From JBAZOB01 sp041648895 (lineage in GTDB: Bacteria; Patescibacteriota; JAHJAL01), in assembly GCA_041648895.1 (NCBI GenBank), contig JBAZOB010000020.1:1-21414 (forward strand): DNA of 21,414 nucleotides. Direction: 5' to 3'. The first letter of the stretch is position 1; each line of letters opens with the position of its first letter. The notes under the pieces were generated by a model. It had not been told where the DNA came from and did not search any database. It worked only from the letters and a program-made list of their open reading frames with translations. The translations under genes were made by a program, and so were the position numbers. Positions 1 through 7,698 of this stretch are shown here, piece by piece.

Positions 1-311
1 ACCGAAGCCGTCACTTTATCAGTATATAGTTTTTTATTTACATCTTCACCCCGATAGAGCACCTTGGCCGCGTATCGCTTGGAAATAGGCTTGTAGGGCA
101 TAAAATCCAGTTCCAATCGATCTTTAACACACGCAAACACTTCTTTCTCTTTGCCTAAATCAACTTTATCTTCCAAGCACAAATAAGTCGCCCAGCGGTA
201 GTATGATCCCGTATCAACCAACACAAATCCCTTTAGTTTTTTCTGCATGTTTTTGGCCAGTGTCGATTTCCCGCCCCCGGCCGGCCCATCGATTGTAATA
301 ATATAAGTCAT
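1..311 (-). CDS. cmk: Cytidylate kinase, 3' part cut off by window edge
   Basis: Only the first 103 codons lie in the window; the reading frame runs off the left edge with no stop. The protein starts with a beta strand and P-loop (GPAGGGKS, about residues 9-16). It then has a DTGSYYR motif, which matches the substrate-side D-(T/S)-G-xx-YR motif of bacterial CMP kinases, and a LYRGEDVNKKLYTDKV stretch, which matches the family's later 'GeDV' segment. The family phosphorylates CMP and dCMP with ATP in the cytoplasm to feed pyrimidine nucleotide pools. The ATG at 309-311 is the only start that keeps the P-loop at its usual N-terminal position. Upstream is a 187-bp AT-rich gap, so it is probably transcribed apart from the carboxypeptidase gene. 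A related nucleoside kinase is possible but less likely. Confidence 0.85.
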   Translation of the reverse strand, partial: MTYIITIDGPAGGGKSTLAKNMQKKLKGFVLVDTGSYYRWATYLCLEDKVDLGKEKEVFACVKDRLELDFMPYKPISKRYAAKVLYRGEDVNKKLYTDKVTAS

Positions 312-334
312 TTTGCTTATTAATAGTTGATATC

Positions 335-497
335 GAAGTTGATAAATTTTAATTTTTAAATTTTAAATTTAAAAACAATTTTAAATGAATAAATTTTAAA
401 TGTTTAAAACGATAATAAATATAGATATATTTTAAAATTTAGACATTTAAAAATTTAAAATTATTTTAAAATTTAAAATTTAAAATTCAAAATTATA
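335..497. repeat. AT-rich palindromic repeat field (TTTAAAATTT type)
   Basis: Between cmk and the carboxypeptidase gene lies a stretch of almost pure A and T, made of overlapping, partly palindromic units built from AAATTTTAAATTT and TTTAAAATTT. No open frame or promoter is convincing inside it. The 18-bp string at 357-374 recurs exactly inside the leuS coding region at 21267-21284. The field looks like a repeat expansion rather than a regulatory region, although it could also act as an easily melted or curved stretch. Confidence 0.75.
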
Positions 498-498
498 C

Positions 499-1461
499 TC
501 ATTCCCAATAAAAATTATTAAATCCCCAATCCAGCAGAATTTTTGACTCCTGAAAACGGTCCGGGCTGTTCATAACGACGGCCATGACGCGGTGACCATC
601 TTTTTCTGCTTGGGTGATCAACACCTGTCCCGCGTTATCGGTAAAACCGGTTTTTACGCCCTGGACATTTAAATATGAATCAAGTAACTCATTGGTTGTT
701 TGCAAATAGTGTGACACATCGCCACTGACCGAAGTAACTGTCATTTCCTTGGTCCGAACAATATCAACAATAGTTGGATTTTGCATAGCGTATTTAGCCA
801 ACAAAGCTAAATCACGCGCCGACGAATACTGGCCATCAGCATCAAGACCGTGAGGATTAACGAAATGAGTATTTCTTAGACCCAATTTAGCCGCTTTTTG
901 ATTCATTGACCCAATAAAGCTATCAACTGACCCGTCGCCACCCACTCGCGCCAAAGTTAAAGCGGCATCATTGCCTGATTTTATCAATAATCCTTTTAGC
1001 ACCTCACCGGCGTATATCTCTTCACCTGGCAGCAATCCCATCACCACCGGTTCAACATTGGTATCGGCGGCAGCTATGGTTATCACTTCTCCCATATCAA
1101 TATTATCCAGGGCCACCACCGCTGTCATCAGCTTTGTCACTGAGGCCATCGCCCGCTGCTCATCGGCGTTTTTAGTGTATAAAATTGCCGACGTATCCAC
1201 ATCAATCACCACCGCCGAAGTAGCTTCGATAATTGGATATGACAACGGATCGATTTCATATGGAGCAATGTTTGATAAATCTATATCAGGCAAATCCAAC
1301 TCTTTACTGGCCGCTGGATTATGTATCCGTATTTGGTTGGGATCATTGATACCCAATTTTTTTGCCATATTTAAAACCTCCAAATTGGCATATGTTGCAC
1401 CAAACAAATCACCAACCACCATTAGGCCGGCCAAAGCCAATTTTATAACGTCCAAAAACAT
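499..1461 (-). CDS. D-alanyl-D-alanine carboxypeptidase (S11 family, PBP5-like)
   Basis: A 320-aa serine-type penicillin-binding protein. The three active-site motifs are present in order and at normal spacing: SVTK (107-110, nucleophile Ser107 and Lys110), SGN (162-164) and KTG (270-272). The first 25 residues form a hydrophobic signal or anchor segment. The family removes the terminal D-Ala from peptidoglycan pentapeptides outside the cytoplasmic membrane and so limits cross-linking. The protein ends soon after the catalytic domain. It has no clear C-terminal amphipathic anchor such as PBP5 has, so the N-terminal segment may be the membrane tether. An own promoter with an extended -10 lies just upstream, beside the terminator of khpA, so it is transcribed independently. 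The exact DacA/DacC/DacF subfamily cannot be assigned. Confidence 0.93.
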   Translation of the reverse strand: MFLDVIKLALAGLMVVGDLFGATYANLEVLNMAKKLGINDPNQIRIHNPAASKELDLPDIDLSNIAPYEIDPLSYPIIEATSAVVIDVDTSAILYTKNADEQRAMASVTKLMTAVVALDNIDMGEVITIAAADTNVEPVVMGLLPGEEIYAGEVLKGLLIKSGNDAALTLARVGGDGSVDSFIGSMNQKAAKLGLRNTHFVNPHGLDADGQYSSARDLALLAKYAMQNPTIVDIVRTKEMTVTSVSGDVSHYLQTTNELLDSYLNVQGVKTGFTDNAGQVLITQAEKDGHRVMAVVMNSPDRFQESKILLDWGFNNFYWE

Positions 1462-1491
1462 CTTAATATTAATTCAATAATTATTACTCTT

Positions 1492-1521
1492 ACTATAGCA
1501 TCATCAATTTTCAATTATCAA
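1492..1521 (-). promoter_or_regulatory. Sigma70-type promoter of the carboxypeptidase gene
   Basis: Read on the minus strand there is a -35 TTGATA (1516-1521), an 18-bp spacer and a -10 TATAGT (1492-1497), preceded by TGC so that it forms an extended -10. Both hexamers match consensus at 5 of 6 positions. The predicted transcript start is near 1485, giving a leader of about 24 nt before the ATG at 1461. The -35 directly abuts the khpA terminator stem. Confidence 0.7.
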
Positions 1522-1553
1522 ACAAACACCCTCAAATCAATGAGGGTGTTTGT
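1522..1553 (-). terminator. Terminator hairpin after khpA
   Basis: A perfect 13-bp inverted repeat (1522-1534 with 1541-1553) with a 6-nt loop lies 23 bp beyond the khpA stop. The stem contains a run of three G-C pairs. The T-run after it on the minus strand is short and broken, so termination may be partial. The hairpin separates the rpsP-khpA unit from the next promoter. Confidence 0.65.
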
Positions 1554-1575
1554 AAATAATAACTTATTGGTAGTT

Positions 1576-1869
1576 TTATAGATCTTCGTCACCAAGACTT
1601 ACGGCTTTTCCACCTTCCGGCTCCATGATTTTCATAGTCACGCGGGCTTCGTTCTTGGCGCCCAATACTTTGAGCAATGAACGAATGGCTTTTGCTGTAC
1701 GGCCTTCTTTACCAATTACCTTACCCATATCAGATGGGTCAACAAAAAGGGTGATCAAAACACCTCTTTCGTCGATAGTTCTTTCGGTTCGAACTTTGTC
1801 AGGATTATCAACTATTGCTTGCACAATATATTCGATAAACTCCTGATCTTCTCTTTTGTCTTCAGCCAT
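1576..1869 (-). CDS. khpA: KH-domain RNA-binding protein KhpA (YlqC family)
   Basis: A 97-aa single KH domain. The GxxG loop is GKEG at 53-56 inside MGKVIGKEGRTAKAIRSLL, flanked by the expected beta strands and helices. The family binds RNA, usually as a dimer, and in Firmicutes works with KhpB in cell division and post-transcriptional control. The start is supported by a good ribosome-binding site (AGGAGA, about 5 nt before the ATG). It lies downstream of rpsP, the classical neighbour in the rpsP-khpA-rimM-trmD cluster. Here rimM and trmD do not follow; a terminator and then the carboxypeptidase gene come next. A short acidic tail follows the KH fold. Confidence 0.92.
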   Translation of the reverse strand: MAEDKREDQEFIEYIVQAIVDNPDKVRTERTIDERGVLITLFVDPSDMGKVIGKEGRTAKAIRSLLKVLGAKNEARVTMKIMEPEGGKAVSLGDEDL

Positions 1870-2026
1870 GTCTCTCCTATAAATTCTTAATGTGTAAATC
1901 TCTAACGTATGTCAAAGAGTTAATTTGAGTGTGAAGCCATGATTGATCGACCAATTAATAAAACTAACACACTTAACCCTTCGATTTAAAAATAACTAAT
2001 TACTATCTTAAAATCAACCACCAGCC

Positions 2027-2515
2027 TTATTCTTTTTTCTCTTCAACAGTTTTTTCTTCAGTTTTTGGCTCGGGTGTTTTGGCTTCTGTCTCTTTTTTGG
2101 GTGCTTCTTCTGTTTTTACTTCAGTTGGAGTAGCTTCCGCCTGAACTGGTTTTTCTTCAGTCTTTGGTTCTGGCGTTTTGGCCTCAACCTCTACTTTAGG
2201 AGTTTCTTCTGGTTTCACTTCGGCTTCTTTTCGCTTCTTACGCTTCTTTTCCAACCAGAAACTGGTCGGTAGATCGTCTTTTTTGAGCACTCCTTCTTTG
2301 ACCAACATCATACCCATCGTACGAGAATATTGAGCGCCTTGATCCAACCAATATTTAGCTCTTTCGGCGTCAAGCTTTAGCTCTTTCGATTTGGGATTGT
2401 AATAACCAATAAATTCAATTTGTTTGCCAAGAGGTGGATTGTGCTTTTCCGCTACCGAGATTCGATAAAACGGCTGCTTTCTCTTACCCATTCGGGCCAT
2501 TCGGATCATTAACAT
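2027..2515 (-). CDS. rpsP: 30S ribosomal protein S16 with long low-complexity C-terminal tail
   Basis: Residues 1-85 are a standard S16 (MLMIRMARMGKRKQPFYRIS, then GYYNP and a late LVKEGVL segment). S16 binds 16S rRNA and is needed for small-subunit assembly. Most bacterial S16 proteins are about 80-90 residues; this one has 162. Residues 88-100 are strongly basic. Residues 100-162 are rich in Lys, Glu, Pro and Thr and contain EAKTPEPKTEEK twice (111-122 and 144-155). The two copies use different codons, so the duplication is not recent at DNA level. The tail is probably disordered and exposed on the ribosome surface. A palindrome, AGGTATACCT, sits directly before the ATG and supplies a weak AGG ribosome-binding site. 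Confidence 0.95.
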   Translation of the reverse strand: MLMIRMARMGKRKQPFYRISVAEKHNPPLGKQIEFIGYYNPKSKELKLDAERAKYWLDQGAQYSRTMGMMLVKEGVLKKDDLPTSFWLEKKRKKRKEAEVKPEETPKVEVEAKTPEPKTEEKPVQAEATPTEVKTEEAPKKETEAKTPEPKTEEKTVEEKKE

Positions 2516-2548
2516 AGGTATACCTAAAGATTATAGTTATTCAAACAA

Positions 2549-2577
2549 ATACTATTATATTTGATATAGAGAGTCAA
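2549..2577 (-). promoter_or_regulatory. Probable promoter of rpsP-khpA
   Basis: On the minus strand, TTGACT (2572-2577, 5/6 match to the -35) is followed by a 17-bp spacer and TAGTAT (2549-2554, 4/6 match to the -10). The predicted start is near 2542, giving a leader of about 27 nt. The -35 overlaps the fmt stop codon, so rpsP could also receive read-through from fmt. A second TATAAT-like hexamer at 2530-2535 is too close to the ATG to be the main one. Confidence 0.45.
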
Positions 2578-3545
2578 ATCAAATAATGCCCGTCTCTCAT
2601 CTGGCCACTACGGCTGAATTCACTCGCTGTTACTGTTTTTTTGCCGGCTAATTGTAATTTGATAATTTTGACGGCAAAATCGGCAGTACCAATATAAATT
2701 TGGTCATCATCAATCTTTACTTCACCGGGTGACAGTTTTTCATCCGACGATTCAGCCGCGATTATCTTCAAATATTTCCCCTCCCACTGGGTAAAAGTGC
2801 CCGGCCAGGGGTTAAAAGCCCGCACCATGTTCACAATCTCTGGTCCCGATTTATGCCAATCAATCCGCCCGTCCTCCTTTTTTAATCTCTCCGTCACCGT
2901 CGCTCGACTCTCATCTTGTTTAATAGGCTGAATTTTCCCGCCAATATAATCAGGTAATGTTTTGATTAATAAATTCGCCCCCATTACTGCTAACTTATCA
3001 TGCAATGTTTCTAAATTATCATTATTCGTAATTTGTAATTTGTCATTTGTAATTATATCTCCCGTATCCAACCCCGCCTCCATTTTCATAATCGTAATTC
3101 CCGTCTCTTTATCGCCATTCCGCAACGCATAATGAATCGGTGCGGCCCCGCGATATTTGGGCAACAATGACGCGTGCACATTGACACATCCATACGTTGG
3201 TATATCCAAAATCGACTGCGGGATGATCTGACCAAAAGCGGCTACAATAATTATATCCGGCTGTAATTCTTTTATCTTTTCCACCCATTCTGTTTTCTTA
3301 ATTCTTACAGGTTGCATCACGGGAATATTGTTATCCAATGCCGCTTGTTTAACCGGTGAAAAAGATATCTGCTGTCCCCGCCCTTTCTTCCGATCGGGAG
3401 CAGTAAAAACGGCGATTATGTCATATTTATCATCAATCAAAGCCTGCAATGAATGTACTGCAAACTCCGGCGTACCCATAAACGCGACTTTCACTTTTTT
3501 TAAATTGTTATTTTTATTTTGCATGTTGATGAATTTTAAATTCAC
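2574..3545 (-). CDS. fmt: Methionyl-tRNA formyltransferase
   Basis: A 323-aa protein that formylates initiator Met-tRNA using 10-formyl-tetrahydrofolate. The N-terminal formyltransferase fold is clear: VKVAFMGTPEFA, then NVHASLLPKYRGAAP with Asn122 and His124, and LDTGDII with Asp160, which correspond to the catalytic N-H-D triad. The C-terminal tRNA-binding domain follows from about residue 215. A GTG start overlaps the def stop as TAGTG, with a GGATGA sequence upstream, which suggests translational coupling. An ATG eight codons later (3522-3524) has no ribosome-binding site and is the alternative. Residues 164-173 are encoded by a 7-bp tandem repeat of the intergenic type, yet length and frame are preserved. 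Confidence 0.94.
   Translation of the reverse strand: MNLKFINMQNKNNNLKKVKVAFMGTPEFAVHSLQALIDDKYDIIAVFTAPDRKKGRGQQISFSPVKQAALDNNIPVMQPVRIKKTEWVEKIKELQPDIIIVAAFGQIIPQSILDIPTYGCVNVHASLLPKYRGAAPIHYALRNGDKETGITIMKMEAGLDTGDIITNDKLQITNNDNLETLHDKLAVMGANLLIKTLPDYIGGKIQPIKQDESRATVTERLKKEDGRIDWHKSGPEIVNMVRAFNPWPGTFTQWEGKYLKIIAAESSDEKLSPGEVKIDDDQIYIGTADFAVKIIKLQLAGKKTVTASEFSRSGQMRDGHYLI
3029..3056. repeat. TAATTTG 7-bp tandem repeat inside fmt
   Basis: On the plus strand the units are TAATTTG, TAATTTG, TCATTTG and TAATTAT in direct succession. They encode residues 164-173 of Fmt on the other strand, just after the catalytic LDTGD motif. The text resembles AT-rich tandem repeats usually seen between genes. 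Confidence 0.7.
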
Positions 3546-4039
3546 TATTTATCATCCGGTTTGTATTCCTTCAATTTCTTTTTATCCGTTATCCGGTCAA
3601 TAAATAAAATCCCGTTCAGGTGATCAATCTCATGCTGCAGCACTCGCGCCAGCCAACCAGCGGCATCGATATGTAGATCAGTGCCATCAACATTTTTGGC
3701 CACCACAATCACTTCTCTCGGCCTTTTCACCGTTCCGACTTTGCCCGGCACTGACAAACACGCCTCGTCCATTTCCACCCAGTTGCCGGAAGCCTGCAAA
3801 ATATCCGGGTTAACCAATACCATCGGCATGGGTAATTTATCTGGATTATTTTCTTTATCAATATTAATCGCGATCACTCTTTTGTCCACCCCCACCTGCG
3901 TCGCCGCCAGTCCCACCCCGTCAAATTTAATCATCGCCTCGCTCAGTTCGTTGGCAAAACTCGCTAATTTATCATCAAAAACCGTTACAGCCGCAACGGT
4001 TTTTCTTAAAAATTTATCCGGAAAAGTAAGAATTTTCAT
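3545..4039 (-). CDS. def: Peptide deformylase
   Basis: A 164-aa metalloenzyme that removes the formyl group from nascent N-termini. The three family motifs are present: GVGLAATQVG (41-50), EACLS (92-96, metal ligand Cys94) and HEIDH (136-140, ligands His136 and His140, catalytic Glu137). Motif 2 is EACLS instead of the commoner EGCLS; this keeps the cysteine and should remain active. The ribosome-binding site is AAGG, a few bases before the ATG. Its stop overlaps the fmt start by one base, so the enzymes that add and remove formyl-Met groups are expressed together, a classic arrangement. Confidence 0.96.
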   Translation of the reverse strand: MKILTFPDKFLRKTVAAVTVFDDKLASFANELSEAMIKFDGVGLAATQVGVDKRVIAINIDKENNPDKLPMPMVLVNPDILQASGNWVEMDEACLSVPGKVGTVKRPREVIVVAKNVDGTDLHIDAAGWLARVLQHEIDHLNGILFIDRITDKKKLKEYKPDDK

Positions 4040-4115
4040 GCCCTTACTTTAACAGGAATCAGGTAAAAAATCAATGTGAGGGGAAAATGACAACTATTTG
4101 TAAAAACAATTTTTA

Positions 4116-4604
4116 TTAGTCAGCAACTCTTTTGGCTTTTTTTGTTTTTTTACCTACCGACTTTTTCTTTGATGGTTTATTTTTGACTGCCTCATTCCCC
4201 TCCGCCCCGCTTTTTGGTGAGTCATTTTTTAGTAACTCAGCTGCCGCTGATATTGGTGTCAATAACTGCACTATTTTATCCAACTTATTATTTAGAGTCT
4301 CTATTTCTTGTTTAAAATTATTGTCAGTTCTTACCTGGCGATCTGGGCGTTTATCATTTCTTTTGTCACTGAAAGATTGTCTTTTTCCCTGGTGTCGTTC
4401 TCTGCCACCCTGTTTATCGAAACATGGGCTGCAATAAACTGGTTTTTCACCCGACGGTCGAAATGGCACTTCACAATCTTTCCCGCACGCATCACACACC
4501 GCCTCATACATCTGTGACCGTCGATTATCCCTGCCGCCGCCAAAGCCTCTGCCTCGGCCACCTCTTTTGCTGTCATAATTTTTTACCCGATATGCATTTC
4601 CCAT
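4116..4604 (-). CDS. Small CxxC zinc-ribbon protein with basic tail
   Basis: A 162-aa protein of unknown precise role. Residues 12-30 are an arginine/glycine-rich stretch typical of RNA or DNA contact. Residues 33-66 form a compact zinc ribbon with two pairs of cysteines (C37/C40 and C58/C61) and the text EVPFRPSGEKPVYCSPCF; an extra Cys44 follows the first pair. This matches the widespread 'probable zinc-ribbon' family common in Patescibacteria. A linker, a predicted helix around 96-125 (heptad-like leucines) and a strongly basic lysine-rich tail follow. The ribosome-binding site AAGGAAAA supports the ATG. The gene lies upstream of def-fmt on the same strand. A nucleic-acid-binding or translation-linked role is inferred from the basic ends only. 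Confidence 0.8.
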   Translation of the reverse strand: MGNAYRVKNYDSKRGGRGRGFGGGRDNRRSQMYEAVCDACGKDCEVPFRPSGEKPVYCSPCFDKQGGRERHQGKRQSFSDKRNDKRPDRQVRTDNNFKQEIETLNNKLDKIVQLLTPISAAAELLKNDSPKSGAEGNEAVKNKPSKKKSVGKKTKKAKRVAD

Positions 4605-4661
4605 TTTTTCCTTTCTTATTAATTCAAATATACGTGAACTTGAGCATATGTTGTTTTGATG

Positions 4662-4689
4662 CTAATAACAATAGACAGTTTGCCTCCAA
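4662..4689 (-). promoter_or_regulatory. Possible extended -10 promoter of the zinc-ribbon gene
   Basis: On the minus strand TGT-TATTAG (-10 at 4662-4667) lies 16 bp after a weak TTGGAG (4684-4689). It sits about 58 bp before the zinc-ribbon ATG. The match rests mainly on the extended -10. Confidence 0.3.
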
Positions 4690-4710
4690 GTTATTTTTAG
4701 TATTTTTTGG

Positions 4711-4962
4711 CTAATATTTGGCCAATTCTAATTTTTCTGTTCTTGACAGTCTTTTTATCCGGTATTCCTCTTTAGCTGCAGCAGATTTATTATTAAATTT
4801 TCTCGAATACACCAATTTCACCGGCCGCCGCCCGCGCGTGTATTTGGCTCCCAACTCCGACGAATTGTGCTCCACCACTCGTTTTTCGATATCCTTGGTA
4901 ATGCCGGTATAAAGAGTTCTATCCGCGCATTGGAGAATATAGACATACCAGGCATTTTTCAT
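4711..4962 (-). CDS. Small GIY-YIG nuclease (YhbQ/URI-type)
   Basis: An 83-aa single-domain GIY-YIG protein. The two motif strands are YVYIL (6-10) and YTGIT (18-22), followed by the expected catalytic Arg28 and Glu66 (in AKEEYRIK). The frame stays open upstream to 5028, but the extra 22 residues are hydrophobic and outside the domain, so the ATG at 4960-4962 is preferred; no strong ribosome-binding site precedes either. Stand-alone GIY-YIG proteins of this size are common and mostly uncharacterised; some cut DNA structures. An 11-bp inverted repeat lies just upstream of the chosen start. The next gene on the strand is the zinc-ribbon protein, 106 bp away. Confidence 0.88.
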   Translation of the reverse strand: MKNAWYVYILQCADRTLYTGITKDIEKRVVEHNSSELGAKYTRGRRPVKLVYSRKFNNKSAAAKEEYRIKRLSRTEKLELAKY

Positions 4963-4971
4963 AAATATTAC

Positions 4972-5000
4972 TAATTTTGGTACTAAAAATACCAAAATTA
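4972..5000. repeat. 11-bp perfect inverted repeat before the GIY-YIG gene
   Basis: TAATTTTGGTA (4972-4982) pairs with TACCAAAATTA (4990-5000) around a 7-nt loop, ending 10 bp before the GIY-YIG start. On the minus-strand transcript it would fold next to the start codon. On DNA it could be an operator for a dimeric repressor. This is one of three recognisable items in the 332-bp stretch between 4962 and 5295; the others are the next inverted repeat and the promoter at 5234. I see nothing else there. Confidence 0.55.
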
Positions 5001-5021
5001 AACCAAATTTAGTGATTAAAG

Positions 5022-5046
5022 TCCCCATATTTTTCCAAAATGGGGA
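5022..5046. repeat. TCCCCAT/ATGGGGA inverted repeat in the divergent intergenic region
   Basis: TCCCCAT (5022-5028) and ATGGGGA (5040-5046) form a 7-bp stem around an 11-nt loop. A further GTCCCCAT occurs near 5197. The pair may be a hairpin in the leader of the minus-strand GIY-YIG gene. Confidence 0.4.
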
Positions 5047-5233
5047 ATACTAGAAAAATTGTGAATTATTCAAGAAACAACACCACGTCTCGAACCATCC
5101 AGATTATTTTTGGAAGGCAATATTATTCACATGTATAGTTAAATATAAAGTATTTATGAAATCATTGTAACATATGAAAAATGGTGGCCCAATCTAGTCC
5201 CCATTTCCAGAAGGTTAATTAGTATATTATATA

Positions 5234-5262
5234 TTGACAAAATTATAATAATATGGTAGCAT
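5234..5262 (+). promoter_or_regulatory. Strong sigma70-type promoter of the 787-aa gene
   Basis: A perfect -35 TTGACA (5234-5239), a 17-bp spacer and a -10 TAGCAT (5257-5262, 4/6), preceded by TGG so that it is an extended -10. The predicted transcript start is near 5269, about 26 nt before the ATG at 5295. No Shine-Dalgarno sequence is visible in that leader. This is one of the two best-matching promoters in the window. Confidence 0.75.
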
Positions 5263-5294
5263 GTAACAAATATTAAATTATCATCATTAGTTAA

Positions 5295-7658
5295 ATGAAT
5301 AATTTACAAACAACCAACAGTGATCTCGAAAATATACCACCAATACTTTCTTTGGGAACAAACCCAAGAGAAAAGATAGCCAAAAATCCAATTCTGGAAA
5401 TAAAAAATAGCATCGAAGACTACACTTCCACCTGTCTGCCCCCGATTAATAAACTAATCAATCAATTACTGCCTGACCAAAAAAGTCGTGACCTTACTTT
5501 TTATGAAAAAATCGATGCCGCCTATGCTAGATTGCAAGATCAAAAACTTGTTTCAATCCACAAAATACAGCAGGAAATTAACAAACTTGAGGAACAATGG
5601 CAAATCAAAATTAATCAGTCAGAAACCAAGATCAATGACCTCAATACGTCACTTCTCCAAGAAAAGTCAAAGCAAAGAGAGACAAATGAAGAGAACATAT
5701 TATTGCAAGAGCTAATAACTGAAAACATTGCCGAAATTGACGTCAAAATTAATGTCGGACGTCAAGATGAAAACTTCTTCAAAAACCGGACAGCCAAGTT
5801 GGCTAAAAAATTGAATATACTTTCAGCTAAAATCGAGAAAAATAACAAAAGGCTTAGTAAAAAAGCTAAAGAACAAAATTCAATCGATGAAAAATATCTT
5901 TATGCTTTAAACAATTTTCGGCCGGCCTATCAGATCAACTGGGAAAATGCCAAGCATAACTACATCGAGACACTCAAATCACTTGATCTGTTTTATGATG
6001 AAATGGACGTTGATGAAACTCTCGAGCAGAGTTTTCTGATGATGGCTGATCAAATTGATACCAATAGTATCTATTACCAGGGATCAGTTACCAAATTAAA
6101 CCAATATCGGGAAGTTAAACAATTAATCAATCGTCTGGAACGAAAAAAGAAAAATGGCCATCAAGTCTATATCAATTATGAATTACTAGACAGTTATAAG
6201 CCTATCATTGATGTGCTAAGATCGATCAAACTTTTGGCCGAAACCCGATCAGAATTAGACCAATTCTATGGCAAAATAAGTCATATCAATCACGAGCAAC
6301 ACAATTTAGTCAAGCAATTTGAGGATGTGTCTTTGCAAAAAGAAGAGCAGGATGAATTTCTGCAAATTTCCCGTCAAGAAAATAGTCAACTGGCTCAGTC
6401 CAAAAACAAACTATTGGCCAGCTACAACCAGCTGGAAAATAATAATCAATTTGAAGAAACCAGCGCCATAAAAAAGATAAAAGCCGAGATTAAGCAGGAA
6501 GAACAAAAATGGCACGTTTTGCGACAAGAAAAGACAGCTGTTATTCAAGATCAAAAAGATAGAATCAATGATATCACGCAAAACGGTGATGATTTGGATG
6601 GTGTATTAATAAACACTTGTTGGAAACTGCAAAACTCGAATCACGACCAATTCCATCCGATTTATAAAAAAATATCTCAAACTGACAAAATTTTTACTTA
6701 TTTTCACCTCAAAACAGATAAGGAATACTTCACCAATAATCCTTCGCTTTATCAACTGACGCAAAAACAACTAAATGAGCCTAAATATGGCAGTCCCTAT
6801 GGCTTGTCAGAATTTGTACCTGAAGAAAATCCCATTGAAAAAAAGCGTATCAGGCTCATTGAGGATCTCAATCAAACTCTGGAAAAAAGTATTGTGAAAA
6901 ATTTAATACTCGTTAGCTGGGTAAAGAAAAATATGAGCGCCAAGGATCCCGCCCGCGATAAATTACTGGCTCAATTAAGCGTCAATTCACAGAAAATGCA
7001 TAAATTATACAATAATAATTTTACCTATATCTCCAATCTCGGCAAAAAAATAATTCCAGCAGAATTACATAAGCAAGCACCACTCGATCAATTCGGTTGT
7101 GGTCATCTGTCGGAGATAATTACGGCTGCCGCCATTGCTGACGAGCAATACCAGCGGGATCAAGACGGGTTTACCACTTTCCAACTGTCGAATGAATTCG
7201 AGGGCTATGGTCAGGATCTTGGTTTTGCCTTCCTGAACAAATCAGGCGAATTTTGCCATTTGGCCTATGCCCAAGTCACCACCATGTCCGATCTGGTAAC
7301 CATCGAACTACCTTCCGGCCTGATTAACGGTGAAAATGGTAATCTCACCGTTCTAAACAGTAAATATATCGAAAAGGTAAAAAAATCCTGGGCCAACAAC
7401 GCTTTTATCATTCAAACCAAAAAATATTATCATTTGTTCGACGATTATATTCAGCGCCGTGATTACACCACGCCTGAATATATGCACATTTACATTGTCA
7501 AACCTTTATGCCAACGACTCAAAGACAGGACAGACCACGATTTATCTCTACCGGACAACATGAAGTCGCAAGCCAAATTGTTTTTTACTTATTTGGCCGC
7601 CAATGATAAGTTCTTCCAGGATTATTTTGTTCAAGAAAATATTGATCTCCATAATTAA
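5295..7658 (+). CDS. Unknown 787-aa coiled-coil protein
   Basis: I do not recognise this protein. It has no signal peptide and no membrane segment, so it should be cytoplasmic. Residues about 80-210 and 320-430 are rich in Lys, Glu, Gln and Asn with heptad-like leucine/isoleucine spacing, indicating two long coiled coils. Residues about 215-310 form a helical linker. Residues about 580-787 are globular and contain the segment DQFGCGHLSE, a GYGQDLGFAFLNKSG strand-turn region and many aromatic residues. No P-loop and no nuclease, protease or helicase motif is visible. It is the first gene of the plus-strand island, under a strong promoter but without a ribosome-binding site, and is followed 40 bp later by a 128-aa gene. 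A structural or scaffolding role is possible; large coiled-coil proteins like this are often lineage-specific. Confidence 0.85.
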   Translation: MNNLQTTNSDLENIPPILSLGTNPREKIAKNPILEIKNSIEDYTSTCLPPINKLINQLLPDQKSRDLTFYEKIDAAYARLQDQKLVSIHKIQQEINKLEEQWQIKINQSETKINDLNTSLLQEKSKQRETNEENILLQELITENIAEIDVKINVGRQDENFFKNRTAKLAKKLNILSAKIEKNNKRLSKKAKEQNSIDEKYLYALNNFRPAYQINWENAKHNYIETLKSLDLFYDEMDVDETLEQSFLMMADQIDTNSIYYQGSVTKLNQYREVKQLINRLERKKKNGHQVYINYELLDSYKPIIDVLRSIKLLAETRSELDQFYGKISHINHEQHNLVKQFEDVSLQKEEQDEFLQISRQENSQLAQSKNKLLASYNQLENNNQFEETSAIKKIKAEIKQEEQKWHVLRQEKTAVIQDQKDRINDITQNGDDLDGVLINTCWKLQNSNHDQFHPIYKKISQTDKIFTYFHLKTDKEYFTNNPSLYQLTQKQLNEPKYGSPYGLSEFVPEENPIEKKRIRLIEDLNQTLEKSIVKNLILVSWVKKNMSAKDPARDKLLAQLSVNSQKMHKLYNNNFTYISNLGKKIIPAELHKQAPLDQFGCGHLSEIITAAAIADEQYQRDQDGFTTFQLSNEFEGYGQDLGFAFLNKSGEFCHLAYAQVTTMSDLVTIELPSGLINGENGNLTVLNSKYIEKVKKSWANNAFIIQTKKYYHLFDDYIQRRDYTTPEYMHIYIVKPLCQRLKDRTDHDLSLPDNMKSQAKLFFTYLAANDKFFQDYFVQENIDLHN

Positions 7659-7698
7659 CCACAATTTAACTATAATTTTTACTAATTAATTAATAAAC

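Noticed and set aside
971..1480. 169-codon frame antisense to the carboxypeptidase gene
   Set aside because: Shadow of a gene with all three catalytic motifs; Ser/Ile-rich composition typical of antisense translation.
1870..2026. Possible structured RNA between rpsP and khpA
   Set aside because: Only partial pairing (GTTAA...GTGTG with CACAC...TTAAC) with large unpaired middle; not better than expected in such sequence.
4331..4576. 81-codon minus-strand frame inside the zinc-ribbon gene
   Set aside because: Alternative frame of the same strand with no ribosome-binding site; the main frame has the cysteine pairs and a good site.
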